Assembly (NCBI RefSeq): GCF_023983475.1
Contig: NZ_CP092712.1
Coordinates: 186,001 to 250,000 of the forward strand
Direction: 5' to 3'
DNA: 64,000 bases
DNA from: Aliivibrio fischeri ATCC 7744 = JCM 18803 = DSM 507
Lineage (GTDB): Bacteria > Pseudomonadota > Gammaproteobacteria > Enterobacterales > Vibrionaceae
Below, one piece after another: positions 63,946-64,000 of the stretch (its first letter is position 1; each line of letters opens with the position of its first letter). The position numbers and the translations under genes are program-made. The notes beneath the pieces were generated by a model. The model was not told the origin of the DNA and searched no databases. It saw only the letters and a list, made by a program, of their open reading frames with translations.

Positions 63946-64000
63946 ATGACTCAGTTGCCTAAAATATTAGTTATTCTTGCTCATCCAGATCCTGAGCATT
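63946..64000 (+). CDS. kefG: KefG-like NAD(P)H oxidoreductase, 5' end only
   Basis: Only the first 18 codons lie in the window: MTQLPKILVILAHPDPEH. The ILAHPDPE stretch matches the N-terminal flavodoxin-like fold of KefG/MdaB-type quinone reductases, which activate the KefB potassium efflux system. Divergent from yheS, the same arrangement as yheS-kefG in E. coli. AAAGGGAA precedes the ATG. Confidence 0.75.
   Translation, partial: MTQLPKILVILAHPDPEH

Overview
This window looks like part of the main chromosome of a Vibrionaceae species, most likely Aliivibrio (the A. fischeri / logei / salmonicida group). I infer this from the low GC content, the close match of the encoded housekeeping proteins to gammaproteobacterial families, and the gene order (wza-wzb-wzc polysaccharide locus, gpmI, groES-groEL, tpiA, glpX/zapB, rraA-menA, prkB, yheU-yheT-yheS, kefG). 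No database search was possible, so the genus is an inference.

Region 1 (about 190-17170) is a Wzx/Wzy-type surface polysaccharide locus. It opens with a JUMPstart/ops element (the RfaH recruitment signal) and runs wza, wzb, wzc, a MurB-like reductase, a polymerase-like membrane protein, a flippase, a polysaccharide pyruvyl transferase, a glycosyltransferase, the UDP-L-FucNAc pathway fnlABC, a WbuB-like glycosyltransferase, a 3' fragment of ugd, and wecA with a good terminator. The wza, wzb and wzc genes are separated by unusually long repeat-filled gaps, one of which carries a four-helix-bundle (S23/IVP-type) gene.

Region 2 (about 17183-39162) starts with 14 perfect copies of a 7-bp repeat and a second ops element. 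It holds one long, mostly overlapping operon: a sulfate module (cysD, SLC13 transporter, cysC, cysN, later cysH); a seven-gene cassette (2,3-dehydratase, Gfo/Idh reductase, DegT aminotransferase, LpxD-like acyltransferase, unknown protein, FabH-like ketosynthase, acyl carrier protein); rmlB and rmlA; a second flippase; a WecF-like transferase; other glycosyltransferases; an OafA-type acyltransferase with an SGNH tail; and a KpsS-like protein. Together the cassette and rmlAB predict a dTDP-linked, N-acylated amino-2,6-dideoxy sugar with its own dedicated acyl-ACP supply. A perfect bidirectional terminator closes the operon.

Region 3 (39168-44143) has a WcaJ-type initiating transferase on the minus strand, an intact ugd, a DHH phosphoesterase and galE.

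Region 4 (44144-64000) is ordinary core chromosome: gpmI, an intact IS3-family element, a MATE pump, groESL with a sigma-32-type promoter, tpiA, glpX, zapB, rraA, menA, prkB, yheU, yheT, a TIGR02444-type gene, yheS and the start of kefG. Its gaps are full of dispersed repeats of several families. One family, a CCTCCCCTT palindrome, flanks a DUF559 nuclease-like gene in inverted orientation; another is a repeated transcription terminator, triplicated downstream of glpX. I see no tRNA, rRNA, CRISPR array or prophage.
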